NCBI RefSeq assembly: GCF_013363995.1
Contig: NZ_JABWGO010000003.1
Coordinates: 372,001 to 436,000 of the forward strand
Length of the DNA stretch: 64,000 bases
Direction of reading: 5' to 3'
DNA from: Nonomuraea rhodomycinica
Lineage (GTDB): Bacteria; Actinomycetota; Actinomycetes; Streptosporangiales; Streptosporangiaceae
Position numbers and translations under genes: made by a program. The notes under the pieces are model-generated. The model saw only the letters and a program-made list of their open reading frames with translations. It was not told the DNA's origin and ran no database searches. Positions 1 through 7,981 of the stretch are shown one piece after another. Within the stretch, counting starts at the first letter, position 1; the number at the start of each line of letters is the position of its first letter.

Positions 1-1
1 C

Positions 2-25
2 CGCCTCAACGGGAGGGACGCGTGA
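2..25 (+). CDS. possible tail of an upstream gene
   Basis: A frame open from the left edge ends at TGA 23-25 (last residues RLNGRDA). It overlaps the GTG start of the permease as GTGA, the coupling style seen at many junctions in this window. An ABC ATPase partner would be expected here, but only seven codons are visible and the product cannot be identified. Confidence 0.3.
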   Translation, partial: RLNGRDA

Positions 26-984
26 ACCGCCGGCGCGGGTCCCGGGAAGGAGACCGGGCGAGCGGGGAGTCTCAGGAGGGAGGTCTGGCGAGCCGGGAGC
101 CTCGGGAGGGAGACCGGGCGAGTCGGGAGCCTCGGGTGGGAGACCGGGCGAGCGGGGAGCCTTGGGGAGGTGGCCGGGCGAGTCGGGAGCCTCGGGAGCC
201 GGGCCGGATGCGGCGGGAGGTGCGGGCCGAGTGGACGAAGCTGCGCACCGAGCCCGGCGCCGTACGCCTGCTGCCGGCGCTGGTCGTCCTGACCGTGGCG
301 GCGAGCGTCGCGGTGTGCGCGAGCGTGACCTGCCCGGCGGCGGGCTGCGGCCACGACGCCGTCCGGCTCGCGCTCGGCGGCGTCCAGGTGGGGCAGGCCG
401 TCGCGGCGGTGCTGGCCGTCCTGGTCGTCGGCGGCGAGTACGGCACCGGCATGATCCGCACCACCCTCACCGCCATGCCCCGCCGCGGGGCCGTCCTCGC
501 GGCCAAGGCCGCCGTGCTGACGGGCGTGACGCTGCCGGCCGCCGTCCTCGCCGTGCTGGGCTCGCTGCTGGCCGGGCGGCTCGTCCTGCCCGGCCGGGGG
601 TTCACCGCCGCGCACGGCCATCCGCCGTTGTCGCTCGCCGACGGTCCGACGCTGCGGGCCGTCGCCGGGTCGGTCCTGTACCTCGTGCTGGTCGCGCTGC
701 TGAGCCTCGGGATCGCGTTCGCCGTGCGCGACTCCGCGGCGGCGATCGGGGTGGTGCTCGGGCTGCTGTACGCGTCGGCGGTGCTGCCGCTCATGGTCGG
801 CGACCCGGACTGGCAGCTCGCGCTGTGGCGGTTGTCACCGTCGAACGCGGGCCTGGCCGTCCAGGCCACCACCGGGCTCGACGGCCTGCCGCTGAGCCCG
901 TGGGCGGGCCTCGGCGTGCTGGCCGCGTGGGCGGTCGCGGCGCTCACGGGCGGCGGGCTGCTGCTGCGCGCCCGCGACGCGTGA
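22..984 (+). CDS. ABC-2 type transporter permease with repetitive N-terminus
   Basis: Membrane subunit of an ABC-2 transporter. From residue 63 it looks like a normal actinobacterial permease: an EWTKLRTEPG cytoplasmic start, about six hydrophobic segments and a GEYGTGMIRTTL loop. Residues 10-62 are instead a charged ten-residue repeat (R-A-S-x-E-P-R-x-G-D), which is not part of the family. GTG at 22 has GGGAGGG just upstream and overlaps an upstream TGA, so translation from 22 is favoured. ATG at 208 would give the usual family length and is the alternative. The substrate is unknown and the ATPase lies outside the window. Confidence 0.75.
   Translation: MNRRRGSREGDRASGESQEGGLASREPREGDRASREPRVGDRASGEPWGGGRASREPREPGRMRREVRAEWTKLRTEPGAVRLLPALVVLTVAASVAVCASVTCPAAGCGHDAVRLALGGVQVGQAVAAVLAVLVVGGEYGTGMIRTTLTAMPRRGAVLAAKAAVLTGVTLPAAVLAVLGSLLAGRLVLPGRGFTAAHGHPPLSLADGPTLRAVAGSVLYLVLVALLSLGIAFAVRDSAAAIGVVLGLLYASAVLPLMVGDPDWQLALWRLSPSNAGLAVQATTGLDGLPLSPWAGLGVLAAWAVAALTGGGLLLRARDA
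51..200 (+). repeat. 30-bp tandem repeat, five copies
   Basis: Imperfect 30-bp units begin at 51, 81, 111, 141 and 171, each starting like AGACCGGGCGAG. The period is ten codons, so the repeat stays in frame inside the permease gene and adds a charged low-complexity N-terminal tail. Confidence 0.9.
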
Positions 985-989
985 CGCCG

Positions 990-1090
990 CGACGTCGTGA
1001 CGTCGTGACGTCGTGACGCCGTGACGCCGTGAGGCCGCGACGTCGTCGTGAGGCGTGACGTCGTGACGTGGTGACCTCGTGACGCCGGCG
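990..1090. repeat. 8-bp tandem repeat in 3' intergenic region
   Basis: Degenerate units of GACGTCGT (variants GACGCCGT, GACGTGGT, GACCTCGT) fill the gap between the convergent permease and acetyltransferase genes. No gene or clear terminator hairpin was seen here. Confidence 0.85.
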
Positions 1091-1125
1091 GCCGTGACCT
1101 GCGGGACCGCGACGCCCCGGGGCCG

Positions 1126-1656
1126 CTACGCCGGCTGACGGGGATCGGTGCGCAGGAGCGCGTACAGGAGCTGGTCGTGCCACGCTCCGGCGCGCCACTG
1201 CGCCTCCCGCAGCACGCCCTCCCGCCGGAACCCCGCCTTCTCCAGCGCCCGCTGCTCGGCCCGGTTGCGGGTGTCGGTGTACGCCTGGACGCGGTGCGCC
1301 CGGGTGTGGTCGAACAGGTACGCGACCAGGCGGCGCTGCGCCTCGGTGCCGATCCCGCGGCCCCGGAAGGCCGGCCGCAGCAGGATCCCGATCGTCCAGC
1401 ACCAGGAGTCGGCGGGCGGACCCCAGCCCGAGGCCCTGCCCCAGTCGACCCGGCCCGCCACGTCGTCGCCGTCGCAGACCGTCAGCGTGCCGCCGTCGTC
1501 GTGCAGCATCCCGTTCTCGGCGTAGGCGCGCCGGTCGCGGCCGGGGGAGCGGAAGCCGAACCACTGCAGCTCGCTCCGCCCGGCCGGCGTGCCGAACTCC
1601 TCCTCGAAGACCGTCAGGTCGCTCTCCCGGACCGGCCGGAGCGTCACACGGGTCAC
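1126..1656 (-). CDS. GNAT family N-acetyltransferase
   Basis: A 176-residue single-domain acetyltransferase expected to move an acetyl group from acetyl-CoA to an amine; the substrate is unknown. The N-terminal TLRPVRESDL strand, the CoA-pyrophosphate loop RGRGIGTEAQ (about residue 100) and the NxxAxxxLEKxGF helix mark a RimJ/RimL-like GNAT. GTG at 1656 follows AGGAGAG at good distance. It is the last gene of a same-strand run YchJ-TetR-GNAT, 34 bp after the TetR stop, so the TetR protein may regulate it. Confidence 0.85.
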   Translation of the reverse strand: MTRVTLRPVRESDLTVFEEEFGTPAGRSELQWFGFRSPGRDRRAYAENGMLHDDGGTLTVCDGDDVAGRVDWGRASGWGPPADSWCWTIGILLRPAFRGRGIGTEAQRRLVAYLFDHTRAHRVQAYTDTRNRAEQRALEKAGFRREGVLREAQWRAGAWHDQLLYALLRTDPRQPA

Positions 1657-1690
1657 GCGGCTCTCCTCGCGGGGTTCTGGCGGACAGGGG

Positions 1691-2257
1691 TCAGCGGAGC
1701 GCGTCGATCCAGCGCTCCAGGCGCTCGCCCTCGGCCTTCATCAGCTCCGGGTCGCGCAGGGTGTTGGTGACCAGCGAGATCCCCTGGTAGGAGGACAGCA
1801 GGGCGACGGCCAGCTCCGGAGCGTCGTCGCGCCCCAGGGCGGCGAACTGCCGCTCCATCCAGCCGAGCAGCTCCCGCATCAGGGCGGCCACCGCCTGGTC
1901 GAGACCGTCGGCGCGTTTGTCCAGTTCGGAGGCCAGCGTGCCGGTGGGGCAGCCGTAGCGGGCGGCGACCTCCCGCTGGTCCACCCAGCCGCGGACGAGC
2001 GCCTTGAGCCGCTGCGCCGGCTCGGGCAGCTCGTCGAGCCGGTCGAGCAGGCCGCGCAGCGACCGGCCGTGCTCGCCGATGGCCGCCTCGACGAGCTGGT
2101 CCTTGGTCTTGAAGTAGTAGTAGACGTTGCCGACGGGAACGCCGGCCGCGCCGGCGATGTCGGCCAGCGTCGTCTTCTCGACGCCCTGCTCGTGCAGCAC
2201 CCTGGCCGCCGCGGCCGCCAGGCGTTCGCGCTTCCCGCCCCGTACTGAGTTGGTCAC
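1691..2257 (-). CDS. TetR family transcriptional regulator
   Basis: A 188-residue repressor. The HTH is at residues 10-55, with the TLADIAGAAGVPVGNVYYYFKTKDQL recognition region; the C-terminal ligand domain has the CPTGTLASEL segment common in the AcrR/QacR-like group. The GTG start at 2257 lies 8 bp after the upstream YchJ stop. Frames open further upstream, but they would overlap YchJ. The element GTCA-CC-TGAC overlaps the start and could be part of an autoregulatory operator. Likely targets are its own run and the GNAT gene (inference). Confidence 0.85.
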   Translation of the reverse strand: MTNSVRGGKRERLAAAAARVLHEQGVEKTTLADIAGAAGVPVGNVYYYFKTKDQLVEAAIGEHGRSLRGLLDRLDELPEPAQRLKALVRGWVDQREVAARYGCPTGTLASELDKRADGLDQAVAALMRELLGWMERQFAALGRDDAPELAVALLSSYQGISLVTNTLRDPELMKAEGERLERWIDALR

Positions 2258-2265
2258 CTGACTTA

Positions 2266-2667
2266 CTATAGTGCCGCCGAGCCGAGCGCGCCTTCGTACA
2301 CCCAGCGCCCGTCGAGCCGGACGAACCGGCTGTGCTCCTCCATCGCCCCCTCGCGCCCGCGCTCGACGTAGTGGGCGCGGAAGCGGACGGTCCCGTCGGT
2401 GTGCAGGACCGTGCCGCGGGCGGTCTCCAGCACCTCCAGCCGCACCCACCGCACCTTGCGGTCCAGGCCGACGCTCGCCGGCCGCGTCGCCGGGTGCCAG
2501 GTGCGCAGCAGGTACGCCTCGTCGCCCACGCTGAACGCGGCGAACCGCGACCGCATGAGCAGCTCGGCCGTGGGGGCCGCGCCCTCGCCCCGGTGGAAGC
2601 GGCCGCAGCAGTCGCGGTAGGGGACGGGCAGGCCGCACGGGCAGCCGGCGGGTTCACGACGGGACAT
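2266..2667 (-). CDS. ychJ: YchJ family protein (SEC-C/NTF2-like)
   Basis: A 133-residue protein matching the YchJ (UPF0225) family, whose biochemical role is not established. It begins with a SEC-C-like zinc motif (CPCGLPVPYRDCCGRFH; Cys pairs near residues 9-11 and 20-21), followed by an NTF2-like fold with the typical AELLMRSRFAAF and TWHPATRP segments. ATG at 2667 puts the zinc motif at the N-terminus as in the family; a longer frame to 2736 adds non-homologous sequence. First gene of the minus-strand run into TetR and GNAT. Confidence 0.85.
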   Translation of the reverse strand: MSRREPAGCPCGLPVPYRDCCGRFHRGEGAAPTAELLMRSRFAAFSVGDEAYLLRTWHPATRPASVGLDRKVRWVRLEVLETARGTVLHTDGTVRFRAHYVERGREGAMEEHSRFVRLDGRWVYEGALGSAAL

Positions 2668-2772
2668 GCCCCCATTCTGCCCGCCCCGGAACGCCGGACA
2701 GCCCTGACCGCCACCCCGCCATGCGAGGCGGATCACCGTCGGCGGCGACCATCGGAGGTCTCACGGGTATCA

Positions 2773-2798
2773 AGTTACAAGCTTTGACATCTGTTACT
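2773..2798. promoter_or_regulatory. operator/promoter of the first AKR-TetR cassette
   Basis: AGTTACA (2773-2779) and TGTTACT (2792-2798) form a 6/7-match inverted repeat with a 12-bp spacer. A TTGACA -35 (2784-2789) sits inside it, with a weak TAGCGT -10 near 2808. The same N12 spacing recurs before the second AKR gene, so this is probably the binding site of the cassette's own TetR protein. Confidence 0.6.
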
Positions 2799-2820
2799 CA
2801 ATACCCCTAGCGTCTTCGCC

Positions 2821-3831
2821 ATGGAGCAGAGAACACTCGGCGCCGACGTCCGTGTGGGAGCGGTCGGGCTCGGTTGTGCGGGCATGTCCGGCGCGTACGG
2901 ACAGCGCGCCGACGAGCAGGGCATCGCGACGCTGCGCAGCGCGCTCGACGCCGGGATCACGTTCATCGACACGGCCGACCACTACGGGATGGGGCACAAC
3001 GAGACGCTTGTCGGGCAGGCGCTGCGACCCGCCGATCGCGACCGTGCCGTGGTGAGCGTCAAGTTCGGCGCGCTGTTCGGTGTGGACGGCAGCGTGCGCG
3101 GCGTCAACGGCCGGCCCGACGCGATCCCGACCTTCCTGGGCTACTCGCTGCAGCGGCTGGGCACCGACTACGTGGACATCTATCGCCCGGCCCGGCTGGA
3201 CCCCGCTGTCCCGATCGAGGAGACCGTCGGCGCCCTGGCCGAGATGGTGCAGAAGGGCTACGTGCGCGGCATCGGGCTGTCCGAGGTCGGCGCCGAGACG
3301 ATCCGCCGCGCCCACGCCGTGCACCCCATCACCGACGTCCAGGTCGAGTACTCGCTGTTCAGCCGCGGCGCCGAGGACGAGATCCTGCCCACCTGCCGCG
3401 AGCTGGGCATCGGCGTCACCGCCTACGGAGTGCTCGCCCAAGGCATGCTGACCGGGACGTGGCGACAGCCGGTCGGCGACGCACGGCATCGCGGGCACCT
3501 GCCGCGCTTCGCCGCCGGCAACATCGAGACCAACCTCGCGTTGGTCGAGCGGCTGCGGGAGATCGCCGCCTCCCGCGGCACCACGGTCGCCCAGCTCGCG
3601 ATCGCGTGGGTGCTCTCGCGGGGGCGCGCGCACCGCGACGTCGTCGCGCTGGTCGGGGCCAGCCGACCGCACCGCATCACCGACGCGGTGGACGCCGCCG
3701 GCCTGCGGCTGACCGAGGACGACCTGGACGCGATCGAGCAGGCCGTCCCCCGAGGGGCGGTCGCGGGGGAACGCTACGCCCCCGCCCTGCTCTCGCTGCT
3801 GGACAGCGAGCGAACGGGCGGCAGGCGCTGA
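2821..3831 (+). CDS. aldo/keto reductase (cassette 1)
   Basis: A 336-residue NADPH-dependent aldo/keto reductase of the tas/YajO-like type. The TIM-barrel signature is visible: GLGCAGMSGAYG, catalytic Asp-Tyr in FIDTADHYGMG (about residue 50), Lys in VSVKFG, and VDIYRPARLDP. The usual active-site His position is occupied by R-P-A-R, in both paralogues of this window. Its stop overlaps the ATG of the TetR gene (TGATG), so the two are co-translated. It is a diverged paralogue of 35259-36263. The substrate is unknown; an inducible carbonyl-detoxification role is inference. Confidence 0.9.
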   Translation: MEQRTLGADVRVGAVGLGCAGMSGAYGQRADEQGIATLRSALDAGITFIDTADHYGMGHNETLVGQALRPADRDRAVVSVKFGALFGVDGSVRGVNGRPDAIPTFLGYSLQRLGTDYVDIYRPARLDPAVPIEETVGALAEMVQKGYVRGIGLSEVGAETIRRAHAVHPITDVQVEYSLFSRGAEDEILPTCRELGIGVTAYGVLAQGMLTGTWRQPVGDARHRGHLPRFAAGNIETNLALVERLREIAASRGTTVAQLAIAWVLSRGRAHRDVVALVGASRPHRITDAVDAAGLRLTEDDLDAIEQAVPRGAVAGERYAPALLSLLDSERTGGRR

Positions 3832-4430
3832 TGCCCGCCCGAATCCCGCTGGACGCGAACGCCATCCTGGCGGCCACCGAGGAGATCCTGCGCCGTCACG
3901 GACCGGACAAGGCGACCGTCGTCGACGTCGCCCGGGCACTCGGCGTCAGCCACGCCGCCGTCTACAAGCACTTCCCCTCCAAGCAGGCGCTGCGCGAGGC
4001 CGTGACCCGGCGCTGGCTCGACCGCAGCCGCGACGCCCTCGCCGTCATCGCCGCCGACAGCGCGGTCCCGCCGGCGCGGCGACTGCGTACCTGGCTGCAC
4101 GCCCTCCTGGCCGGCAAGCAGGCCAAGGTTCGCGAGGACCCGGAGCTGTTCGCCGCCTATGGAATCCTCGCGGCCGCGCACAGCAGCGTCGCCACCGACC
4201 ACGTCGCCGACCTTCTGGGCCAGCTGACGGCCATCATCGCCGACGGCGCCGCCGACGGCAGCCTCCGCACCGACGACGCGGCGGCCACCGCCCGCGTGGT
4301 CTTCACCGCCACCGCCAAGTTCAACCACCTCGCCCACGCGGCCGAATGGCAGAACCCCGGCATCGGCGCCGAACTCGACGAGGTGTGCAGCCTGCTGCTC
4401 GACGGTCTTCACACCCGCATGTCGCCCTAG
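3831..4430 (+). CDS. TetR family regulator (cassette 1)
   Basis: A 199-residue repressor with its HTH at residues 14-58 (ATEEILRRHG, ARALGVSHAAVYKHF) and a TetR C-terminal domain with PELFAAYGILAAAHS. ATG 3831 overlaps the AKR stop by one base. The HTH is nearly the same as in the regulator at 36290-36883, including ATVVDVARALGVSH, while the C-terminal domains differ more. That fits a duplicated repressor now sensing different ligands. It presumably represses its own operon through the inverted repeat at 2773. Confidence 0.88.
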   Translation: MPARIPLDANAILAATEEILRRHGPDKATVVDVARALGVSHAAVYKHFPSKQALREAVTRRWLDRSRDALAVIAADSAVPPARRLRTWLHALLAGKQAKVREDPELFAAYGILAAAHSSVATDHVADLLGQLTAIIADGAADGSLRTDDAAATARVVFTATAKFNHLAHAAEWQNPGIGAELDEVCSLLLDGLHTRMSP

Positions 4431-4553
4431 CCGAACCGAGCCGAGCACACGCCACCGGGTCGGCACACGCCGCGACTCGTCAGCGGCGCGGCCGGCCTCG
4501 CCCATCGCCGCCAGGCGGCGACGAAGGAAACGAACAAGGAGTGAGGAACGACC

Positions 4554-5489
4554 ATGGTTCAAGCGATCGGAGTGACGCGCCCCGGCGGACCGGACGCCCT
4601 CGGCGAGCTCGACCTGGCGGCCGAACCGATCGGTCCCGGTCAGGTCAGGATCCGGGTGAGCAGCGCCACGGTGAACCCGGCCGACGCGATGATCCGTTCC
4701 CGTCCACGGCAGGACGCGGCGGACGCGGTGCGAGTGCCGGGCATGGAGGTGGCCGGCGTGATCACCGAGATCGGCCCGGCCGTCGAGCGCCCGTTCGCGA
4801 TCGGGAACGCCGTCATGGCCATCGTGGTGCCCTCGGGTGAGCACGGCGGCTACCGGGCGGACCTCGTCGTGCCGGCACGCTCGGCCGCGAGGATCCCGGC
4901 CGGGCTCTCGGACGTCCAGGCCGCCACCCTCCCGATGAACGGGCTCACCGCCCGGCTCGCGCTCGACACGCTGGCGCTTCCGGCCGGCGCGACGGTCGCG
5001 GTCACCGGCGCCGCCGGCGTCGTCGGCGGGTACGTCGTCCAGCTCGCCAAGCAGGCCGGGCTGGTGGTCATCGCCGACGCCGCCCGGCAGGACGAGACCT
5101 TCGTCCGCGAGTGCGGAGCCGACGAGGTCGTGCCGCGGGGGGACGACTTCGCCGCCAGGGTCCGCGGCCGCCACCCGGACGGCGTCGACGGGCTCGTCGA
5201 CGCCGCCGTGCTGGAGGCCGCCGTGCTCCCCGCCGTCAAGGACGGTGGCACGGTCGTCACCCTCCGTGGCTACCAGGGCGACGGCATCGACCGCGTCCGC
5301 GTCGCCCCGATCTTCGTCCGCGACTACGTCGAGGCCGCGGCCGAGCTCGACCGGCTCGCCGAACTCGCCGGTGAAGGGCGGCTCACCGTCCGCGTGGCCG
5401 GCGAACTGCCCGCCTCCCGAGCCGCCGACGCGCATCGCTCACTCGAACGGCGCGGCGTTCGCGGGCGGTACGTCCTGCGGTTCGGCTGA
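4554..5489 (+). CDS. NADPH:quinone oxidoreductase-like MDR enzyme
   Basis: A 311-residue medium-chain dehydrogenase/reductase of the zinc-free quinone oxidoreductase type. The GroES-like half spans residues 1-120 (SSATVNPADAMIRS); the Rossmann half has a VTGAAGVVGGYVVQLAKQAG dinucleotide motif around residue 145. The structural and catalytic zinc Cys/His residues of alcohol dehydrogenases are absent. AAGGAGTGAGG precedes ATG 4554. It stands 123 bp after the TetR gene, possibly under the same repressor or its own promoter. Confidence 0.88.
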   Translation: MVQAIGVTRPGGPDALGELDLAAEPIGPGQVRIRVSSATVNPADAMIRSRPRQDAADAVRVPGMEVAGVITEIGPAVERPFAIGNAVMAIVVPSGEHGGYRADLVVPARSAARIPAGLSDVQAATLPMNGLTARLALDTLALPAGATVAVTGAAGVVGGYVVQLAKQAGLVVIADAARQDETFVRECGADEVVPRGDDFAARVRGRHPDGVDGLVDAAVLEAAVLPAVKDGGTVVTLRGYQGDGIDRVRVAPIFVRDYVEAAAELDRLAELAGEGRLTVRVAGELPASRAADAHRSLERRGVRGRYVLRFG

Positions 5490-5534
5490 GAGGCGACGAC
5501 GGAGCTTCCCGCCTTCCCGTCGAGCGGCGGGGGA

Positions 5535-5569
5535 GCGAGCGGCGAGCGGCGAGCGGCGAGCGGCGAGCG
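5535..5569. repeat. 7-bp tandem repeat, five copies
   Basis: Five exact GCGAGCG units lie in the gap between the convergent oxidoreductase and sirtuin genes. Nothing else is visible in this gap. Confidence 0.9.
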
Positions 5570-5601
5570 GACCCTGGCGGGAAGCGCTCGGAGCCGGGCC
5601 G

Positions 5602-6477
5602 CTAGGCGGTCCGGGCGGCCGGCCCCGGCAGCCGGGTCGTCAGCTCGGTGAGCGTGGCGCCGAGCGGCGCCTCCAGCCGGATCGTGGCCTCGGCGTCGCC
5701 CCGGGTGGGTCCCTGGTTGACGATGGCGATCGGAACGCCCAGCTCGGCGGCCCGCACGACGAACCGCAGCCCCGAGCGCACGGCCAGCGACGAGCCGAGC
5801 ACCAGCAGCGCCCGCGCCCGCGCCACCAGCGCGAAGCACTCGTCCACGCGCGGCTTCGGCACGTTCTCGCCGAAGAACACGACGTCCGGCTTGAGCAGCC
5901 CGCCGCATCCCGTGCAGTCGACCACCCGGAAGCCCGCGACCTGCTCGTCGGTGAGGACCGCGTCGCCGTCGGGGTTGATGGCCGTCGCGGCGGCGTCCCA
6001 GCCGGGGTTGGCGCGGCGCAGGCGGCGGTCCAGCTCCATGCGGGGCGTGCGCTGGCGGCACGACAGGCACACCACCCGGTCGAGCCCGCCGTGCAGCTCG
6101 ACCACCCGACGCGCCCCGGCCGCCTGGTGCAGGCCGTCGACGTTCTGGGTGATGACCGCGTCGATCAGGCCGCGCCGTTCGAGCTCGGCCACGGCGCGGT
6201 GGCCGGAGTTGGGCGCGGCCCCGCCGATGCGCCGCCAGCCGACGTGGCTGCGCGCCCAGTAACGCCGCCGGGCCTCCGCGCTGCCGACGAACCGCTGGTA
6301 CGTCATCGGGTCGGCGCGCCGGGCCCGCCCGGTCGGCCCGCGGTAGTCGGGGATGCCCGACTCGGTGGACAGCCCCGCCCCGCTGAGCACCACCGCGCCG
6401 CCCCCGGCGACGAGCTCGCACAAACCAGCCAGGTCGGACGACACGGCGATCTCGCGGTCGTCTGCGCTCACGCTCAC
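5602..6477 (-). CDS. Sir2 family NAD-dependent protein deacylase
   Basis: A 291-residue sirtuin expected to remove acyl groups from lysines using NAD. The NAD motif GAGLSTESGIPDYRGPTG (about residues 34-51), the TQNVDGLHQ loop, the catalytic His in ELHGGL and the zinc-binding pairs CLSC and CTGC are all present. The STESGIPDYR form resembles class II (SIRT4-like) sirtuins. GTG 6477 overlaps the stop of the TetR gene upstream as GTGA, so the sirtuin is translated from the TetR message. An internal in-frame GTG at 6471 is an alternative. A regulator-coupled sirtuin suggests conditional expression. Confidence 0.92.
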   Translation of the reverse strand: MSVSADDREIAVSSDLAGLCELVAGGGAVVLSGAGLSTESGIPDYRGPTGRARRADPMTYQRFVGSAEARRRYWARSHVGWRRIGGAAPNSGHRAVAELERRGLIDAVITQNVDGLHQAAGARRVVELHGGLDRVVCLSCRQRTPRMELDRRLRRANPGWDAAATAINPDGDAVLTDEQVAGFRVVDCTGCGGLLKPDVVFFGENVPKPRVDECFALVARARALLVLGSSLAVRSGLRFVVRAAELGVPIAIVNQGPTRGDAEATIRLEAPLGATLTELTTRLPGPAARTA

Positions 6478-7073
6478 CCGTCCATGGTGCCCGACGGCAG
6501 CGGGTGCCGGGCACCGCCCGTCGCCCGGAGCCCGCGGATGAACAGCTCCAGGTGCCGCCGGGCGAAGGCGTGCTTCTCCTCCGCGTCGAGCGGCCCGGGG
6601 AGGGGGCGGGCGATGCGCACCAGCATCGTCCCGACGTCCATGAACGTCACGTCCTCGGGCAGGGACCCGGCGGCGCGGGCGTCGTCCACCAGCCGCCGTA
6701 CGAGGCGGGCGGACCTCTCGCGCGCGGCCGACAGCTCGGGGTCGGCGTCCAGGTCCACCACGTCGATCATGGCGGGCAGCACGGCGGAGACCCGCAGCTC
6801 CAGCGCGTCGCGCAGGTAGCGGGCCAGCGCCTCGAACGGGTCGGCCTCCTGCTCGGCCGCCGCGGCGGCGGCCGTCGCGGTCCTGGTCAGCGCGTCGAGG
6901 GCGACCGCGCGCAGCAGGGAGTCGCGGTCGGGGAAGCGGCGGTACAGCGTGGCGCTGCCGACCTTGGCGCGCCGGGCGATGTCGTCCAGCGGCACGTCGG
7001 CCCCGCGTTCGGCGATCATGTCCCGCGCGGCGCGCAGGATCTGCTCCAGGTTGCGCCGCGCGTCGGCCCGCAT
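6474..7073 (-). CDS. TetR family regulator upstream of the sirtuin
   Basis: A 199-residue repressor: HTH at residues 8-50 (PLDDIARRAKVGSATLYRRFPDR), C-terminal domain with SAVLPAMIDVVDLD and a RIARPLPGPLDAEEKHAF stretch common in actinobacterial TetR proteins. ATG 7073 begins the conserved MRADARRN N-terminus; a longer frame to 7154 would run through the inverted repeat at 7131. It is co-translated with the sirtuin (GTGA overlap) and diverges from the NTF2-rhodanese gene. Confidence 0.87.
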   Translation of the reverse strand: MRADARRNLEQILRAARDMIAERGADVPLDDIARRAKVGSATLYRRFPDRDSLLRAVALDALTRTATAAAAAAEQEADPFEALARYLRDALELRVSAVLPAMIDVVDLDADPELSAARERSARLVRRLVDDARAAGSLPEDVTFMDVGTMLVRIARPLPGPLDAEEKHAFARRHLELFIRGLRATGGARHPLPSGTMDG

Positions 7074-7130
7074 GGGTCTGGCCTCCACCTCGTCCCCTCT
7101 CGTGGCGTGACGCCCAGCATAAACCGCCAA

Positions 7131-7206
7131 CCGGAGGAATTTCCCCCACTTCACCTTGTGCCGCCATCACCGACCTGTCACTGTTAAGTGGGGAATCTTT
7201 CCCCGG
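7131..7206. promoter_or_regulatory. large inverted repeat between divergent genes
   Basis: Arms at 7131-7151 and 7186-7206 match at 16 of 21 positions with a 34-bp spacer; both read CCGG at one end and CCCCACTT at the other. They lie between the TetR-sirtuin operon and the NTF2-rhodanese gene, so they probably form a shared operator (paired sites or a loop) for the TetR at 6474-7073. Confidence 0.6.
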
Positions 7207-7238
7207 TTGGACTCCTGGCTGAAGGGACGGAACGCATC

Positions 7239-7964
7239 ATGAGCAGCGAGCGGCAGGTGCTCGACCTCGTGGACCGCTGGGCCCGGGCCGAGCTCGACGG
7301 CGACGCCGACGCCTTCGACGCCCTCCTCGGCGCGGACTTCGCCGGCATCGGCCCCGTCGGGTTCGTCCTCGACAGGGCGCAGTGGGCCGGCCGCCACCGC
7401 GGCGACCTGGAGAACCACCACTTCGCGATCCTGGAGCCGAGCGTGCGCCTTCACGGTGACACCGCGATCGTGGTCGGGATCCAGGAGCAGCGCACCAGCG
7501 TCAGGGGGCGCGACTTCGACCACTCGTTCCGGCTGACCCTGGTCGCCGTGCGGCGGGGCGACGACTGGGTGATCGTCAACGTCCAGCTCAGCGGTCCGCT
7601 CCAGGACGCGTCCGCGCCGCCGCCGTTCGCCCGCCCGGGCGGACGGATCTCCCGCGACGAGCTGCGGGCGGCGCTCGAGGCGAAGGCCGTCACCGTGGTC
7701 GACGCCCTGCCCGCGGCCCCGTACCGGCGCCGGCATCTCCCCGGCGCCGTCAACCTCACCGCCTTCGACGCCGCCGGATCGGCCGGCGCGCTGCTGCCGG
7801 ACCGGTCAGCGGCGATCGTCGCCTACTCCACCGACGCCGGCTGCGACCGCGGCCCCGCCCTCGTCGCCGAGCTGACCCGGCTCGGGTACGCCGACGTGCG
7901 CCTGTACGCCGACGGGATCGAGGACTGGGCCGCAGCGGGCCTGCCGCTGGAGACCGGCGCCTGA
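7239..7964 (+). CDS. NTF2-like (nuclear transport factor 2 fold)/rhodanese two-domain protein
   Basis: A 241-residue fusion. Residues 1-125 form a nuclear-transport-factor-2/SnoaL-like cone domain (DLVDRWARAELDGDADAF, then a WVIVNVQLSGP strand). Residues 145-240 are a rhodanese-like domain with the VVDALPAAPYRRRHLPGAVNL entry and a GYADVRLYADGIEDWAAAG end. At the usual catalytic cysteine (Y-C in VVYC) the protein has Ser (YSTDAGC); a Cys follows five residues later. Sulfurtransferase activity is therefore doubtful. Diverges from TetR-sirtuin across the inverted repeat at 7131. Confidence 0.8.
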   Translation: MSSERQVLDLVDRWARAELDGDADAFDALLGADFAGIGPVGFVLDRAQWAGRHRGDLENHHFAILEPSVRLHGDTAIVVGIQEQRTSVRGRDFDHSFRLTLVAVRRGDDWVIVNVQLSGPLQDASAPPPFARPGGRISRDELRAALEAKAVTVVDALPAAPYRRRHLPGAVNLTAFDAAGSAGALLPDRSAAIVAYSTDAGCDRGPALVAELTRLGYADVRLYADGIEDWAAAGLPLETGA

Positions 7965-7981
7965 CGCGGCTCGGCGCCGTC

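Noticed and set aside
3774..5435. Long minus-strand open frame opposite the first TetR and quinone-oxidoreductase genes
   Set aside because: Its translation is Gly/Arg/Asp-rich without family motifs; it is the antisense shadow of two clear plus-strand genes in very GC-rich DNA. Many similar frames were dropped for the same reason.
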